Shown here: positions 23,756 to 34,702 of the stretch, in pieces
Numbering within the stretch: the first letter of the stretch is position 1
Layout: the number at the start of each line of letters is the position of its first letter
Assembly: GCA_006176705.1 (NCBI GenBank)
Contig: QRFJ01004274.1
Span: forward strand, 62,001-126,000
Reading direction: 5' to 3'
DNA: 64,000 nucleotides
Source: Cocos nucifera
Lineage: Eukaryota > Streptophyta > Magnoliopsida > Arecales > Arecaceae
Translations under genes and position numbers: made by a program
Notes under the pieces: generated by a model
Databases searched by the model: none
What the model was told of the DNA's origin: nothing
Seen by the model: the letters and a program-made list of their open reading frames with translations, nothing else

Positions 23756-23869
23756 TTTTGAGAAATGAAAATAAAACTTTCTTTCCTTTACACTTGTGTC
23801 ATGGTGGGTGTTGTTCAGAATCCTTCTAGTGATCATAGTCAAGGCCAGTTTTATTTTCATTTCTCAAAA
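23756..23869. repeat. 22-bp perfect inverted repeat with 70-bp loop
   Basis: Arms 23756-23777 and 23848-23869 are exact reverse complements (start TTTTGAGAAATGAAAATA). They lie just after the stop of the first part of the antisense ORF. No flanking duplication is seen, so a MITE is not supported. Confidence 0.85.
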
Positions 23870-23914
23870 TAAAACCTGAAGTCCAGTTGACGTCGAGCCA
23901 CTATCTCAAGATAT

Positions 23915-24603
23915 CCCTCTAAGACCCATAATCAAAAATTTAATGACAAAAATCCATCACCTGAAGAAGAAGTTGAAGAAGAGGGAAAATAAGCTTCAGA
24001 GATCCAAAAAAATATCTGAGAGGCGATGATTGAGGTCACTCACCTCCGTAAATTACACATGAAATATTCCATGAGCTTCAACATCAAGAAAGATAACTTC
24101 GAGAGAGAGTTGGCCAAATATAGAAAAAGTGCCAGTGATAAATCTTGGGTGTTAACTGCGAAGGTCAGCTCCCTCAAAGTTCAGCTCAAGATGGTGAAAG
24201 AAAAAATTCAGCTATTGGAGGGGAGTTCGCCATGGTCATCCGATAAAGTCCGGTACGAATGGGATTGATCTCAGAGATTTTCTATGCTCCAAAAGTAGCT
24301 ATATGATGCTGAGTCTACTTATGAGACCTACCCATTAGGCTGGTGTGGGAGGATATCCAAGCTTCAGCAATAGCTTCGAGCTGCTAACAGTGAGGTGGCT
24401 CTACTTCTTTAGCAGCTTACCAACGGTTATCGATCCAGCACAAGTAGGGAGTCGGAGGAGATTGTCTCCCTAAAGAGGGTCATGGGCGAACTCTCAAAAT
24501 CAATTGGGATTGAGAAAGCCAAAGTTCAGTGATTGAAGCTTTAGTTGGTTTGCAAACAATAAGCTGTCAAGAATGCTGAAGCTGAATTGAATGTTCTGAG
24601 GAA
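23915..24603 (+). pseudogene. Antisense extra ORF of gypsy2, second coiled-coil part (5' of the copia NA insertion)
   Basis: Two frames together give a coiled coil: HHLKKKLKKRENKLQRSKK near 23960, then 24026-24268 with FERELAKYRKSASDKSW and SSLKVQLKMVKEKIQLLEG. Stops and frameshifts follow. At 24604-24608 the sequence is cut by copia NA (TSD AAGAC) and resumes at 32500. Possibly a second exon or a downstream part of the same extra protein. Confidence 0.5.
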
Positions 24604-24608
24604 AAGAC

Positions 24609-26866
24609 TGAAGGGAAATCCTGATTTCCCAGACCAGGTTCCTTCAGATTTGATCAGGTCAAAAGATATATTTCAAAAATTTTTTTCTTTGATCCTAATC
24701 AAATCTGAGATATTTTAGATCTAATTATTATTATTCTTAAAATAAAATAAAATATAGATAAATTAAATCAAATTTAATTTACCTTGACATGGGTAATCCT
24801 ATTACCCGTTGATGATCCTGTATGCAATGGAAGGTTCTGGATCTAGCCATGCAAGTGCCTGACCTCTATCGATATCTACTTAGGCTAGATCTGGAGATCC
24901 TCTTCTTCTCTATCATGTCTCAAAAAATCAGATCTAGGTCTGATCTGGAGGATCTTCAAAACTTTTTTCGAAGATCAGCAGTTGTCCTTTGCAGCAGTGC
25001 AGCCTTCTAGCTTTCAGTCGCCTTTCTTTGATCTGTATTGCACCAACCAAGAATCAAAACTCTTTTGGACAAGGAGAGGAGAGGGAGAAGATGCTTTGGC
25101 ATGGAGGAGGAGAGGAGAAAAGGCCTTGGGGCATGGAGAATTGTGATTCCTTTCAATCACTATCTGAGTTGGGCGTAGGGTCTTATTTATAGACTGTCTG
25201 TGATCCAACTTCTCTTCTTCCCAACCAATCACAACTCTTTATGAAATCAGATCTAAATCTGATTGGTGGGAATAGAGTTCCCTAGATTCCTCCTTAGAGG
25301 GTGCTTAAGACCAGTCAAAGTTGGTTCTTAGGAGAACTCAAATTGGAATCCAAAAAGGAGATGGAGTCCCTGTCCAATAGGGACTCCTAAGCGCCTCCAA
25401 CTTGGGCACACACCAAGGGTGGCGTGTGCCCTCTTCCTCGCCAGGTTCTAGTAGGAGGACAGGCCCCCACCAGTTCTCCAATAGGTGCATGACACGTGGA
25501 TAGAAGTCAAAGTGTCAATGGTCAACATTTGACCAATCAAAGGTAGACTTTTGATCAAAGTCAAAGAACAAGAAATGGCAGGTGACCAAAAATGGCAGGT
25601 AGTGTCTTACAAAATAAGACAACCTTTTCTAACTTGGACAACCTCTAGTCAGACCATATGAAGGCCTCTAATTGAGCACAAACTCTTTTGGCTCAGTCAG
25701 GACAACTTATTTGTGATAGTAAAAGAAGAACGTTAGGTTCAATCGAGTGCTAGCACGATTTTCTTGAACCTAATTGAATCTCATTCAGATCAATTGAACT
25801 AGATCAGTTCAACTGATGATCATCAGATTCAAGTCCTTGTTTGAGTAACCCAATTAGGTTCAATTCTATATGGTAATGGGATATGTCATGATCTCTATCA
25901 TCGACATCATTGAAACTCATTTCGATGGATCAGAACTCTTCTGATTCGAATAGTTAGAATGATTGATCATCTAAATCATTCTAATTGCTCCCAAAATCCA
26001 CCAGTGACACCTAGCAGTATATGGTGGCAACCCATCAGAGCTGAATGCGAACCTCTTGGTGCAGCTACCTATGTGATTAAGTCCTTCTATCTTGAGCCCC
26101 GATCAGATTAGGGTTAAGGTAAACTTGTCAAACCCTAGTTTCTGTCATATGATGTAAACATTCGATTCAAGTCCAATGTGAAAACCTAAATAGAAACTCT
26201 TTCTATTATTTCACTCTGCCATGGCCATGGGCTTTTGAACTTGATTCTCATGATCATCATAGGGCTGCTCCTCTACCACCGAGGTAGATAGATTCCATCT
26301 TGATGCCATCCAGTTTCTATAATGAACATGCTATAGCCAACATACACCTCAGGGTTCCATATGGCTAGGAGACCGAGTAATGGTGTAGTCAAACTATAAC
26401 ACCCTCAAGGTGAACTGTCGATGCACCTTAGGTCAAAGAACCAGACACACTACTGTAGCATCGAGTCAGTCATTGATGAGAAGATAGACTTCCTAATGAC
26501 TACTCGAGGTGGTCACGCTCAGTGCCCTCGTTCTCTAACGAGTATCTATACTCTCGCTCCGATATCTCCACATCGTAGACATAAGACTCATCTACTAAGG
26601 AGAAGTGATTATACACCAACCTTCTGGATCAATCACCATCCTCGTGATTATCCTATGATCGGGAGCATTTTATGAGTTAATAATGATTATTCATGTCTTA
26701 AATTTTCAACTCTTGAAAATATGAATTATTATTACCATTAACTCAAAGGATGTATCACGGACACTAAATACACATATGTGATAGAAAATAACCCATTTTA
26801 TTTATTATAGTCATAATTACAATTTTGCCCCTAGAAGTGTATTATAAGTGTCAGTCAATTCTGGCT
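24609..26866 (-). repeat. 3' LTR of copia NA (start deleted)
   Basis: Reads TGAAGGGAAATCC on the + strand and runs to about 26866, where it joins integrase sequence. About 30 bp at the LTR start (TGTTAGATATATGTGCC...) are missing. Minus-strand TATA box TATAAATAA at 25183-25191; stem-loop at 25363-25387 (arms GGAGTCCCT/AGGGACTCC). Confidence 0.9.
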
Positions 26867-28336
26867 AGGGCAAAAAGATCTATCGCCCTTTCCCCATGTC
26901 CAACAAAAGGGAGTTTGGTCAATTTGCCTTGTAGGCAGGATTCATAAGCTGGATTTGACTGAGAAGTTAATGAACTCAATAGCCCATTTTTGTCTAATTT
27001 GTTGATCCTATCTTCTGCTATATGACCTAATCTCAGGTGCCATAGATATCTGTCGTTTGGACTATCCCTAGGTCATTTGGCATTCATGTTTTGCTCGATA
27101 GTTAGAATAGGTACATCAATATGTAGCTGATAAAGACCATTAATAAGAAAACCATTTGCAATTTTATTTCTTTCATAAAGAATGTTACAATGGTCCTTAA
27201 AGAAGGTAATCACATAGCCTTCTTATGCTAAGCATGAAACAGAAATCAAATTTCTGCTAGCTGCAGGCACATAATAACAGTCTTTCAAAACTAAGTCTAA
27301 ACCAGATGGTAATCGAAGTTCCCATGGCTATTGCAGCAACTCTTGCTCCATTACCGATGCATAGGATCATGTCTCCATCCCTCAGCCTCCTGCTATCCTC
27401 AAGACCCTGCATGGAAGTGCATAGATGAGCACTAGAACCAGAGTCAAGCACCCAACTGGATGCAGAAGAAACCGTAAGGTTAGACTCAATAATGAGCATA
27501 CCTCCAGAAGGACCTTCCTTCTTGTTCTTCAGGGTGGCCAGGTAAGTAGGGCAGTTTCGCTTCCAATGGCCGTCGCTGTTGCAATGGAAACACTTTCCTT
27601 TGACATTGGCCTTTTTCTTCGGCTCTGCCTTCTTCTTCTTTATTCCTTTCACCTTTTGCTTTTTTGCAGATTTCTTTTTCTTTTCATAAGATTTTCTTTT
27701 GGAAGAAGTCTGTTCCATAGCAAGAACTGAGCCTTTAGAATCTTTCATAGAAAGCTCAATGGTAACCAGCATATTCATTAATTCGGCCAAGGAATTTTGA
27801 AGTTTATGCATGTGGTAATTCATAATGAATTGCCCACATGCATCAGTTAAGGATTGTAGAATAATATCGTTCTGTAGATCCAAGTCCAACTTCACACCGA
27901 GCTTCTCAAGCTCTTCCATGTCCTTGATCATCATCAGACAGTGATCTTGGATTGACTGCCCATCACGCATCTTAGCCTTAAAAAGTCATTTCATGACTTG
28001 ATACTTGGCTGTGCGACTCTATTCACCAAACATCTCCTGCAGGTAAGCCAACATTTGGCGAGTAGTCCCGATATCTTCATGTTGGCGTTAGAGCTTATCA
28101 GACATTGAGCCCAACATGTAATATCTAGCCTTATTATCTTCGTCTATCCATTTTTTCAGAGATGCTCTCTATTCAGTGGATGGACGGGCTGGTAAGGTGG
28201 GAGGATCCTGGTCCAATACATGGGTTAACTTCTCGGAACCCAAAACTATTTTGTAGTTCCTGAGCCAATCTTTGTAATTGAATCCGATCAGTCTATGTGT
28301 GTCCAGGATACATTCCAATGAATTGGACGCCGACAT
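26867..28336 (-). pseudogene. Copia NA gag-protease-integrase fragment
   Basis: Gag starts at ATG 28336 (MSASNSLECILDTHRL). Stops and a frameshift follow; 27970-27257 is open and carries DHCLMMIKDMEELEKLGVKL, a Lys-rich run, the zinc knuckle CFHCNSDGHWKRNC (C-x2-C-x4-H-x4-C) and an intact copia protease site WVLDSGSSAHL. The pre-integrase part (near 27000-27060, FVGHGE-type block around 26900) then ends at the deletion. With no RT or RNase H the element would depend on another copy. Confidence 0.85.
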
Positions 28337-30189
28337 TTTTCTATAGAGAGTCAAAGATTCTAGTTAGATACTGTAATTATGACTTGACCAATTTATTTAA
28401 AAATTTTATTTTTAAACAAATTAGCTCCTACTATTTTCTCGGATCCCTACACTCCCTCTGTAGAGATGTGAAAATCTCCATAATTAATGATTTCTAGTGG
28501 GTGGTCTCACTAACTGACTCATCACCTCACCTAATAGTTTTTGGTGATGGATTAGCCAATGAGTGAACAACTCTTATTCAATGATTCTCTAATCATGGTG
28601 CACCCAAAATTGGTCTCTAATTCATGAATCTCACCATATCCAGAGTATTGATCCACTCCTTAGTTTAGTCAGATCCACCATTTGCACAGACTGGGTTCCT
28701 AATTGAGTCTCTCACCGTATCCAAAATATTGAGCCCAACTCATCCTCCAGCCCATAGCATCCAATGCCTAATAGACATGGTTGCATCTTTCCGGTGCAAC
28801 TGAGCCACTGTATCCAGCTGAGAACAATCAACCCTGGAAAGGGCCCGCACATCTACAATGGTGGAAGACCTCAGACTTAATCTTTTCTTAGGGAGAATTG
28901 ATTCAGGTCTCATTAAACTAGACTTATCATAGTCATAACAATTATGACTAACCTAGTGGCATGGGTTAGCTCGGATTATTGACCACCTCAGATCAGAACT
29001 GTGTCAATAGATATGGCCAGGTAAGTGAGATCGGTGGAAGGAATATGCCATTAACTCATACAAGAATGCATTCAGGTCGAGTAGCTTCCAATTAAAAATC
29101 AGTCGGTCGTATGTGCCAAACTTACCTTAGACACCAAATTATTGAGTCAGAACCAATTGGGTTAGCCTACAATCCAGACTCTAACCTCTGAGCCTAATTA
29201 GGTCTTGCTTGATCGTGACTCGATCTTGACCCTAGACTTAATCCTATTAGGCTGGTCAATTTAAGCATTGTTGATCCCATCTAACCAACTCTTGATTCAG
29301 TTTGATCAACCGCTTAGACCTAATTGAGCTACCCAAGCCCGAACCCAGTATTATGAATATGTCTTAGATCTGAAATTCTCAATTTTAGACCTAATTAATA
29401 TTTCATAATCTTAATTTTTAATTAAGTAGGGTTCATAAACAAAATATGCACAATAAATCCTAGGGTTTCAGGATCTAGGGATTTTGCAGAAAGTAAGTTT
29501 TGAGTTTTTGATTAAGGACGAATGCGCAGCACCCCTACACGTCATAAGAACACCCCATCGAATGAGAAAGAGAGGGCCTTTAAACCCTTCTTCATTCTTA
29601 TGACCGGACGGCCAAGAGGAACGCCTTAATCAGGAACATGCAATACTACAAAATAGTTTTAGATCTATATCATATATCTCATATACAAATTAGATCTAAT
29701 CATGGCATATTTTGCATACATCTCATGTATCGAATCATGCATATTTTTCAGATCTAAATTATCTCATAATAATCTAAAAAATTAGATTTAAATTGATCTA
29801 ATCAAAATAAATTCTAATCTAGATAATTATGTAGAACTATTCTACAACTAGTCTAGACATGCATCTATCATATCTCATATGATATTTAAAATTAAATAAT
29901 TTTTATTTACTATTTTTTAGATGTTATTATAACCATTATAATATCAAAAAATAGTAAATAAATAGATCTAAAATATGATTTAATCAGATTAAATCAAAAA
30001 CATGCAAGACTATTCTATAGAACTATTCTATTTTAGAACTAGTCATGCATATTTTCTAATCTTAGATCCAAATCATTTAATTTTAATTTTTTCTGATTTC
30101 AGATCTGATCACATCTCATGTGACATCTGAAATTATTTATTTTTTAATTAAAATAAATTTAAAATTAGATCTAAATACTTTTAGAACCT
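28337..30189 (-). other. Copia NA leader between PBS and gag
   Basis: About 1.85 kb with no coding signal; the upper third is very AT-rich with repeated AGATCTAA phrases. Two inverted repeats stand out: 29541-29550 with 29595-29604 (10 bp) and 29904-29918 with 29946-29960 (15 bp). Both have counterparts in copia F. Confidence 0.75.
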
Positions 30190-30204
30190 TGGCTCTGATA
30201 CCAG
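30190..30204 (-). promoter_or_regulatory. Primer-binding site of copia NA
   Basis: Minus strand TGGTATCAGAGCCA, complementary to the initiator tRNA-Met 3' end, 2 bp inside the 5' LTR end. Confidence 0.9.
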
Positions 30205-30205
30205 T

Positions 30206-32494
30206 TGAAGGAAAATCCTGATTTCTCGGACCAGGTTCGTTCAGATCTGATCAGATCAAGAGATATATTTCAAAAAAAAAATTTTTTTCTTTGATCCTAA
30301 TTAGATTTAAGATATTTTAGATCTAATTATTATTATTTTAAAAATAAAATAAAATCTAGATAAATTAAATCAAATTTAATTTACCTTGATATGGGTAATC
30401 CTATTACCCGTTGATGATCCTGTATGCAGCGGAAGGTTCTGGATCTAGCCATGCAAGAGCCTGGTCTCTATCAGTATCCACTTGAGTGAGATCTAGAGAT
30501 CCTCTTCTTCTCTATCACATCTCCAAAAATCAGATCTAGATCTAATCTGAAGAATCTTCAAAACTCTTTTCAAAGATCAGCAGTCATCCTTTGCAGCAGT
30601 GCAGCCTTCTAGCTTTCAGTCGCCTTTCTTTGATCTGGATCGCACCAACCAAGAACCAAAACTCTTTTGGACATGGAGAGGAGAGGGAGAAGATGCTTTG
30701 GCATGGAGGAGGAGAGGAGAAAAGGCCTTGGGGCATGGAGAATTGTGATTCCTTTCAATCACTATCTGAGTTGGGCGCAGGGTCTTATTTATAGACTGTC
30801 TGTGATCCAACTCCTCTTCTTCCCAACCAATCACAACTCTTTGTGAAATCAGATCTAAATCTGATTGGTGGAGAATAGAGTCCCCTGGATTCCTCCTTAG
30901 AGGGTGCCTAAGACCAGTCAAAGTTGGTTCTTAGGAGAACTCTAATTGGAATCCAAAAAGGAGATGGAGTCCCTATCCAACAGGGACTCCTAGGCGCCTC
31001 CAACTTGGGCACACGCCAAGGGTGGCATGCACCCTCTTCCTTGCCTAGGTTCTGGCAGGGGGACAGGCCCCCACCAGCTCTCCAATAGGTGCGTGACATG
31101 TGGATCCAGAAGTCAAAGTGTCAATGGTCAACATTTGACCAGTCAAAGGTAGACTTTTGACCAAAGTCAAAGAACAAGAAATGGCAGGTGACCAAAAATG
31201 GCAGGTAATGTCTTACAAAATAAGACAACCTTTTCTGACTTGGACAACCTCCAGTCAGACCATATGAAGGCCTCTGATTGAGCACAAACTCCTTTGGCTC
31301 AGTCAGGACAACTTATTTATGATAGTAAAAGAAGAACGTTAGGTTCAATCGAGTGCTAGCACGATTTCCTTGAACCTAATTGAATCTCATTCAGATCAAT
31401 TGAACTAGATCAGTTCAATTGATGATCACCAGATTCAAACCCTTGTTTGTGTGACCCAGTTAGGTTCAGTTCTGTATGGTAATGGGATATGTCATGATCT
31501 CTATCATCGACATCATCGAAACTCCTTTCGATGGATCAGAACTCTTCTGATTCGAACAGCTAGAATGATCGATCATCTAAATCATTCTAATTGCTCCCAA
31601 AATCCACCAGTGACACCTAGCAGTATATGGTGGCAACCCATCAGAGCTGAATGTGAACCTCTTGGTGCAGCTACCTATGTGATTAAGTTCTTCTATCTTG
31701 AGCCCCGATCAGATTAGGGTTAAGGTAAACTCGTCAAACCCTAGTTTCTGTCATATGATGTAATCATTCGATTCAAGTCCAATGTGAAAATCTAAATAGA
31801 AACTCTTTCTATTATTTCACTCTGCCATGGCCATGGGCTTCTGGACTTGATTCTCATGATCATCATAGGGCTGCTCCTCTACCACCGAGGTAGATAGATT
31901 CCATCTTGATGCCATCCAGTTCCTACAATGAACATGCTATAGCCAACATACACCTCAGGGTTCCATATGGCTAGGAGACCGAGTAATGGTGTAGTCAAAC
32001 TATAACACCCTCAAGGTGAACTGTCGATGCACCTCAGGTCAAAGAACCAGACACACTACTACAGCATCGAGTCAGTCATTGACGAGAAGGTAGACTTCCT
32101 AATGACTACTCGAGGTGGTCACGCTCAGTGCCCTCGTTCTCTAACGAGTACCTATACTCTCACTCCGGTGTCTCCACACCATAGACTCAAGACTCATCTA
32201 CTAAAGAGAAGTGATTGTACACCAACCTTCCGGATCAATCACCATCCTCATGATGATCCTATGGTCGGGAGCATTTTATGAGTTAATAATGATTATTCAT
32301 GTCTTAAATTTTCAACTCTTGAAAATATGAATTATCATTATCATTAACTCAAAGGATGTATCATAGACACTAAATACACATATGTGATAGAAAATAACCC
32401 ATTTTATTTATTATAGTCATAATTATAATTTTGCCCCTAGAAGTGTATTATAAGTGTCAGCCAATTCGGGCTTCTAGGGCACATATATCTAACA
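30206..32494 (-). repeat. 5' LTR of copia NA (2289 bp)
   Basis: Minus strand TGTTAGATATATGTGCC...TTTTCCTTCA. TATA box TATAAATAA at 30785-30793; stem-loop at 30966-30990 (arms GGAGTCCCT/AGGGACTCC). Open stretches inside it (31451-31717, 32027-32281) run antisense to the element and recur in sister LTRs; no protein similarity is recognised. Confidence 0.93.
30785..30793 (-). promoter_or_regulatory. TATA box of copia NA 5' LTR
   Basis: TATAAATAA on the minus strand, kept at the same place in the other NA and F LTRs. Confidence 0.65.
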
Positions 32495-32499
32495 AAGAC

Positions 32500-32651
32500 T
32501 ATGAGCGTCAAAAGAAAACTATCAAAGGGTTAACAAGATGTTCCATGATAACTTAATAAGGAGAAAAGAGCTTGAGGAAGAGATTGTCATCCTAAAAGAA
32601 TCTTTTGTGATGGCTAGCAGTCTAAAGTCCAAGGCATCTGATCCCTTTTAA
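32500..32651 (+). pseudogene. Tail of the antisense extra ORF of gypsy2
   Basis: Continues the coiled coil after copia NA (RRKELEEEIVILKESFVMASS), ending KASDPF and TAA at 32649-32651. Joining across AAGAC gives a continuous sequence with 24603. Confidence 0.5.
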
Positions 32652-32659
32652 AACTTTGG

Positions 32660-32990
32660 CTTTTTCTTTCTTACCTTTGTAACCCTTACCTTTGTAATCG
32701 ATCTTGCAGACCTTTATTTCATACTCGACTTTGATTTTAATGGAATGATATCTTTTCTCACTTTTGCTCTATGTGGGTTGAATGTCTATCAATAGCTCAG
32801 TCTTCCTTCCTTTTCTTCTTTTTCTTTCTTCTCTTTTTTTTTGTAAATGGTCTTGCAGACCTTTGCTTTGTAACAAACCTTGACTTTAGTAAAGCAATGT
32901 TTTCTTCAATCGTCTTTTTTGCTTGGTGTGGATTTGATGTCTATTGGTTTTTCTATTTTTGTTGCCTCACCTTCTATTGAAATGATTGTT
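32660..32990 (+). repeat. Diverged direct duplication downstream of the antisense ORF
   Basis: Two copies with a period near 157 bp: one around 32690-32790 (ATCTTGCAGACCTTTATTTC...) and one around 32845-32945 (GGTCTTGCAGACCTTTGCTT...). A TTC-rich stretch separates them. No coding content. Confidence 0.6.
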
Positions 32991-33187
32991 GAGAATTGAT
33001 TTTTCTCCTATCCTTTCATAATCGGAGATCTTTATCTATGCCAGGATGAGGTTATCCTTCCATTTCTAACTTAGTTATTTTTCCATTATCCCCCTATCAA
33101 GATGAGATCCTTCTCCTATCGCTGACAAGGTCGGCCTTCACTCTATCTCTCTATCAGGATAAAGTCCTCCTCTTGTTCTTGATGTAG

Positions 33188-33764
33188 TTAGTTCTTGCTC
33201 ACGTTAGGATAAGATTCTTCTCCCATTTCTAATAGGACAGTAGGGATACAAAAGGGCCATTGATAGGGCCTCTTCCTCTCTCCTATTTTACATAATCGAA
33301 GATCTTTGCTTTGCTCATATTGGGACGAGATTCTCCTCCTATTCCCAACATGACAATAGGGGCATGATAGGGCCGTTGAAAGAGCCTCTTCCCTCCTCCT
33401 GTCTTACATAACTAGAGGTCTTTGTCTTGCTCAAGTTAGGATGAGGTCCTCCTATTCCTAACAGGATAATGGGGGCACAGAAGGATCGTTTAAAAGGTCT
33501 TTCCCTCCCTCCTGGCTTAAATAACTGAAGGACTTTGCTTTGCTCAAGTTAGGATGAGGTTCTCCTCCTATTCTTAATAGGATAGTGGGGGCACACAAGG
33601 GCCATTGAAAGGGCCTCTCCCTCCCTCCTGATTTAAATAATCAAAGGTCTTTGCTTTGCTCAAGTTAGGATGAGGTTCTCCTCCTGTTCCTAATAGGACA
33701 GTAGGGGCTCAAAAGGACCGTTGAAAGGGCCTTTTTCCTCCTCTTATCTTAAATAATAGGAGGT
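33188..33764 (-). repeat. Tandem repeat of about 115 bp in the gypsy2 3' region (five units)
   Basis: Units start near 33188, 33304, 33420, 33533 and 33649 (period 113-116 bp). Each has CTTTGCTTTGCTCAAGTTAGG, GAGGTTCTCCTCCTATTCC, AATAGGACAGTAGGGGC, GGGCCATTGAAAGGGCCT, then CCTCC and TTAAATAA. One related unit remains in gypsy3 (52500-52620). Tandem repeats downstream of pol are known in Tat/Ogre gypsy elements. More diverged partial units extend left to about 33000. Confidence 0.9.
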
Positions 33765-33879
33765 CTTTATCTTCGTTTAAGAATGATGTTTGGTTAAGTC
33801 ATTTCCTATCATTATTTAATTTTGCACCAAAAGATGAATATATTGAAAAGATAGAATTTTGTTAAGATAAAATTACTTG

Positions 33880-34697
33880 TAATACATTCGCAAGTTCTCT
33901 GAATTCTAGGGTCACGGGAGTGTTGCTCCTCTAAGCTCCTTCAAGTAATAAGTTTCATGTTGAACGACCTCCTTGACTTCATATGGACCTTTCCAATTTG
34001 GTGTGAGCTTTTCTTGATTTTGAGGTTGTGAAATAGCCGCTCATCGAAGTACCAAGTCTCCCACTTTGAATACTTTGCCTTTGACTTTGGAGTTATAGTA
34101 GCAAGCTACTTTCTTCTTGTAGGCTGCCATCCAAACTTGAGCTTCTTCCCTCTTTTCTTCCAACAAGTCGAGGTTAGCCCTAAGATCCTATAAGTTTTGC
34201 TACTCATTGAATGCCACAACTCATGCTGATAGATGTTTAAGCTCTATTGGGATGACTGCCTCTATTTCGAAGGCCAAAGCAAATGGAGTCTCCCCAGTTG
34301 GCAATCTTTGGATAGTTCGGTATGCCCAGAGTACATGATAGAGTTCATCCATCCAAGTCCTTTTTGCTTTCTCAAGTCGTATTTTAATACCTTGCTGTAG
34401 CATTCTGTTGGATTCCTCGACCTCACTGTTAGCTTATGGATGGGCTATTGATGTAAAATTATGGAAGATATTCAAGTCTTCATAGAACTCAATGAATTTT
34501 TCTCTAGCCTTTCAGACAATTGACTTTCAGATTATGAGAGTCTGAGATAGGCTAAATCTATAAATAATTGACTTTCAGACAAAGTTCTATACTTTGCCTT
34601 CGGTGATCTTTGCTAGAGGTTCGGCCTCGACCCAATTTATGAAGTAATCAATTGCCACCAAGAGGAACTTCCACTATCAGGATGCCATGGGAAAGGA
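33880..34697 (-). pseudogene. Gypsy2 integrase core and C-terminus
   Basis: Minus strand from 34697: FPMAS, then LLVAIDYFINWVEAEPLAKI (first catalytic Asp in IDYF), a degraded middle with several stops where the second Asp would be, ANSEVEESNR (Glu of the DDE triad), then open 34403-34221 (RTWMDELYHVLWAYRTIQ, TGETPFALAFE). The C-terminal part reads WMAAYKKKVA, GDLVLR and GPYEVKEVV-type blocks. The enzyme would insert element cDNA; this copy is dead. Confidence 0.82.
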
Positions 34698-34702
34698 CCC
34701 AA

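Larger units (their letters stand above)
24609..32494 (-). mobile_element. Copia NA: internally deleted Angela-like copia, 7.9 kb
   Basis: Minus-strand order: 5' LTR (32494-30206), PBS, a leader of about 1.85 kb, gag, protease, start of integrase, then a direct jump into the 3' LTR (26866-24609). Integrase core, RT, RNase H, PPT and the first bases of the 3' LTR are gone. Perfect duplications AAGAC flank it (24604-24608, 32495-32499), so it inserted as an LTR element. The LTRs are close to each other and to those of copia F, implying a fairly recent insertion. Confidence 0.92.

Noticed and set aside
23756..23869. MITE
   Set aside because: Arms are perfect but no target duplication flanks them and no second copy is seen in the window.
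26421..26675. Recurring open stretch of about 84 codons in the LTRs (also 32027-32281, 40302-40556, shorter at 48180-48416)
   Set aside because: It is antisense to the element, lies in U3, has no recognised similarity, and recurs simply because the LTR copies are close relatives.
31451..31717. 88-codon open stretch repeated at 39725-39991
   Set aside because: Same reason: a shadow of a repeated LTR; broken in the other LTR copies.
33188..33764. Possible CRISPR-like array
   Set aside because: The 115-bp units are contiguous without unique spacers and lie in a plant gypsy element; a tandem repeat explains them.
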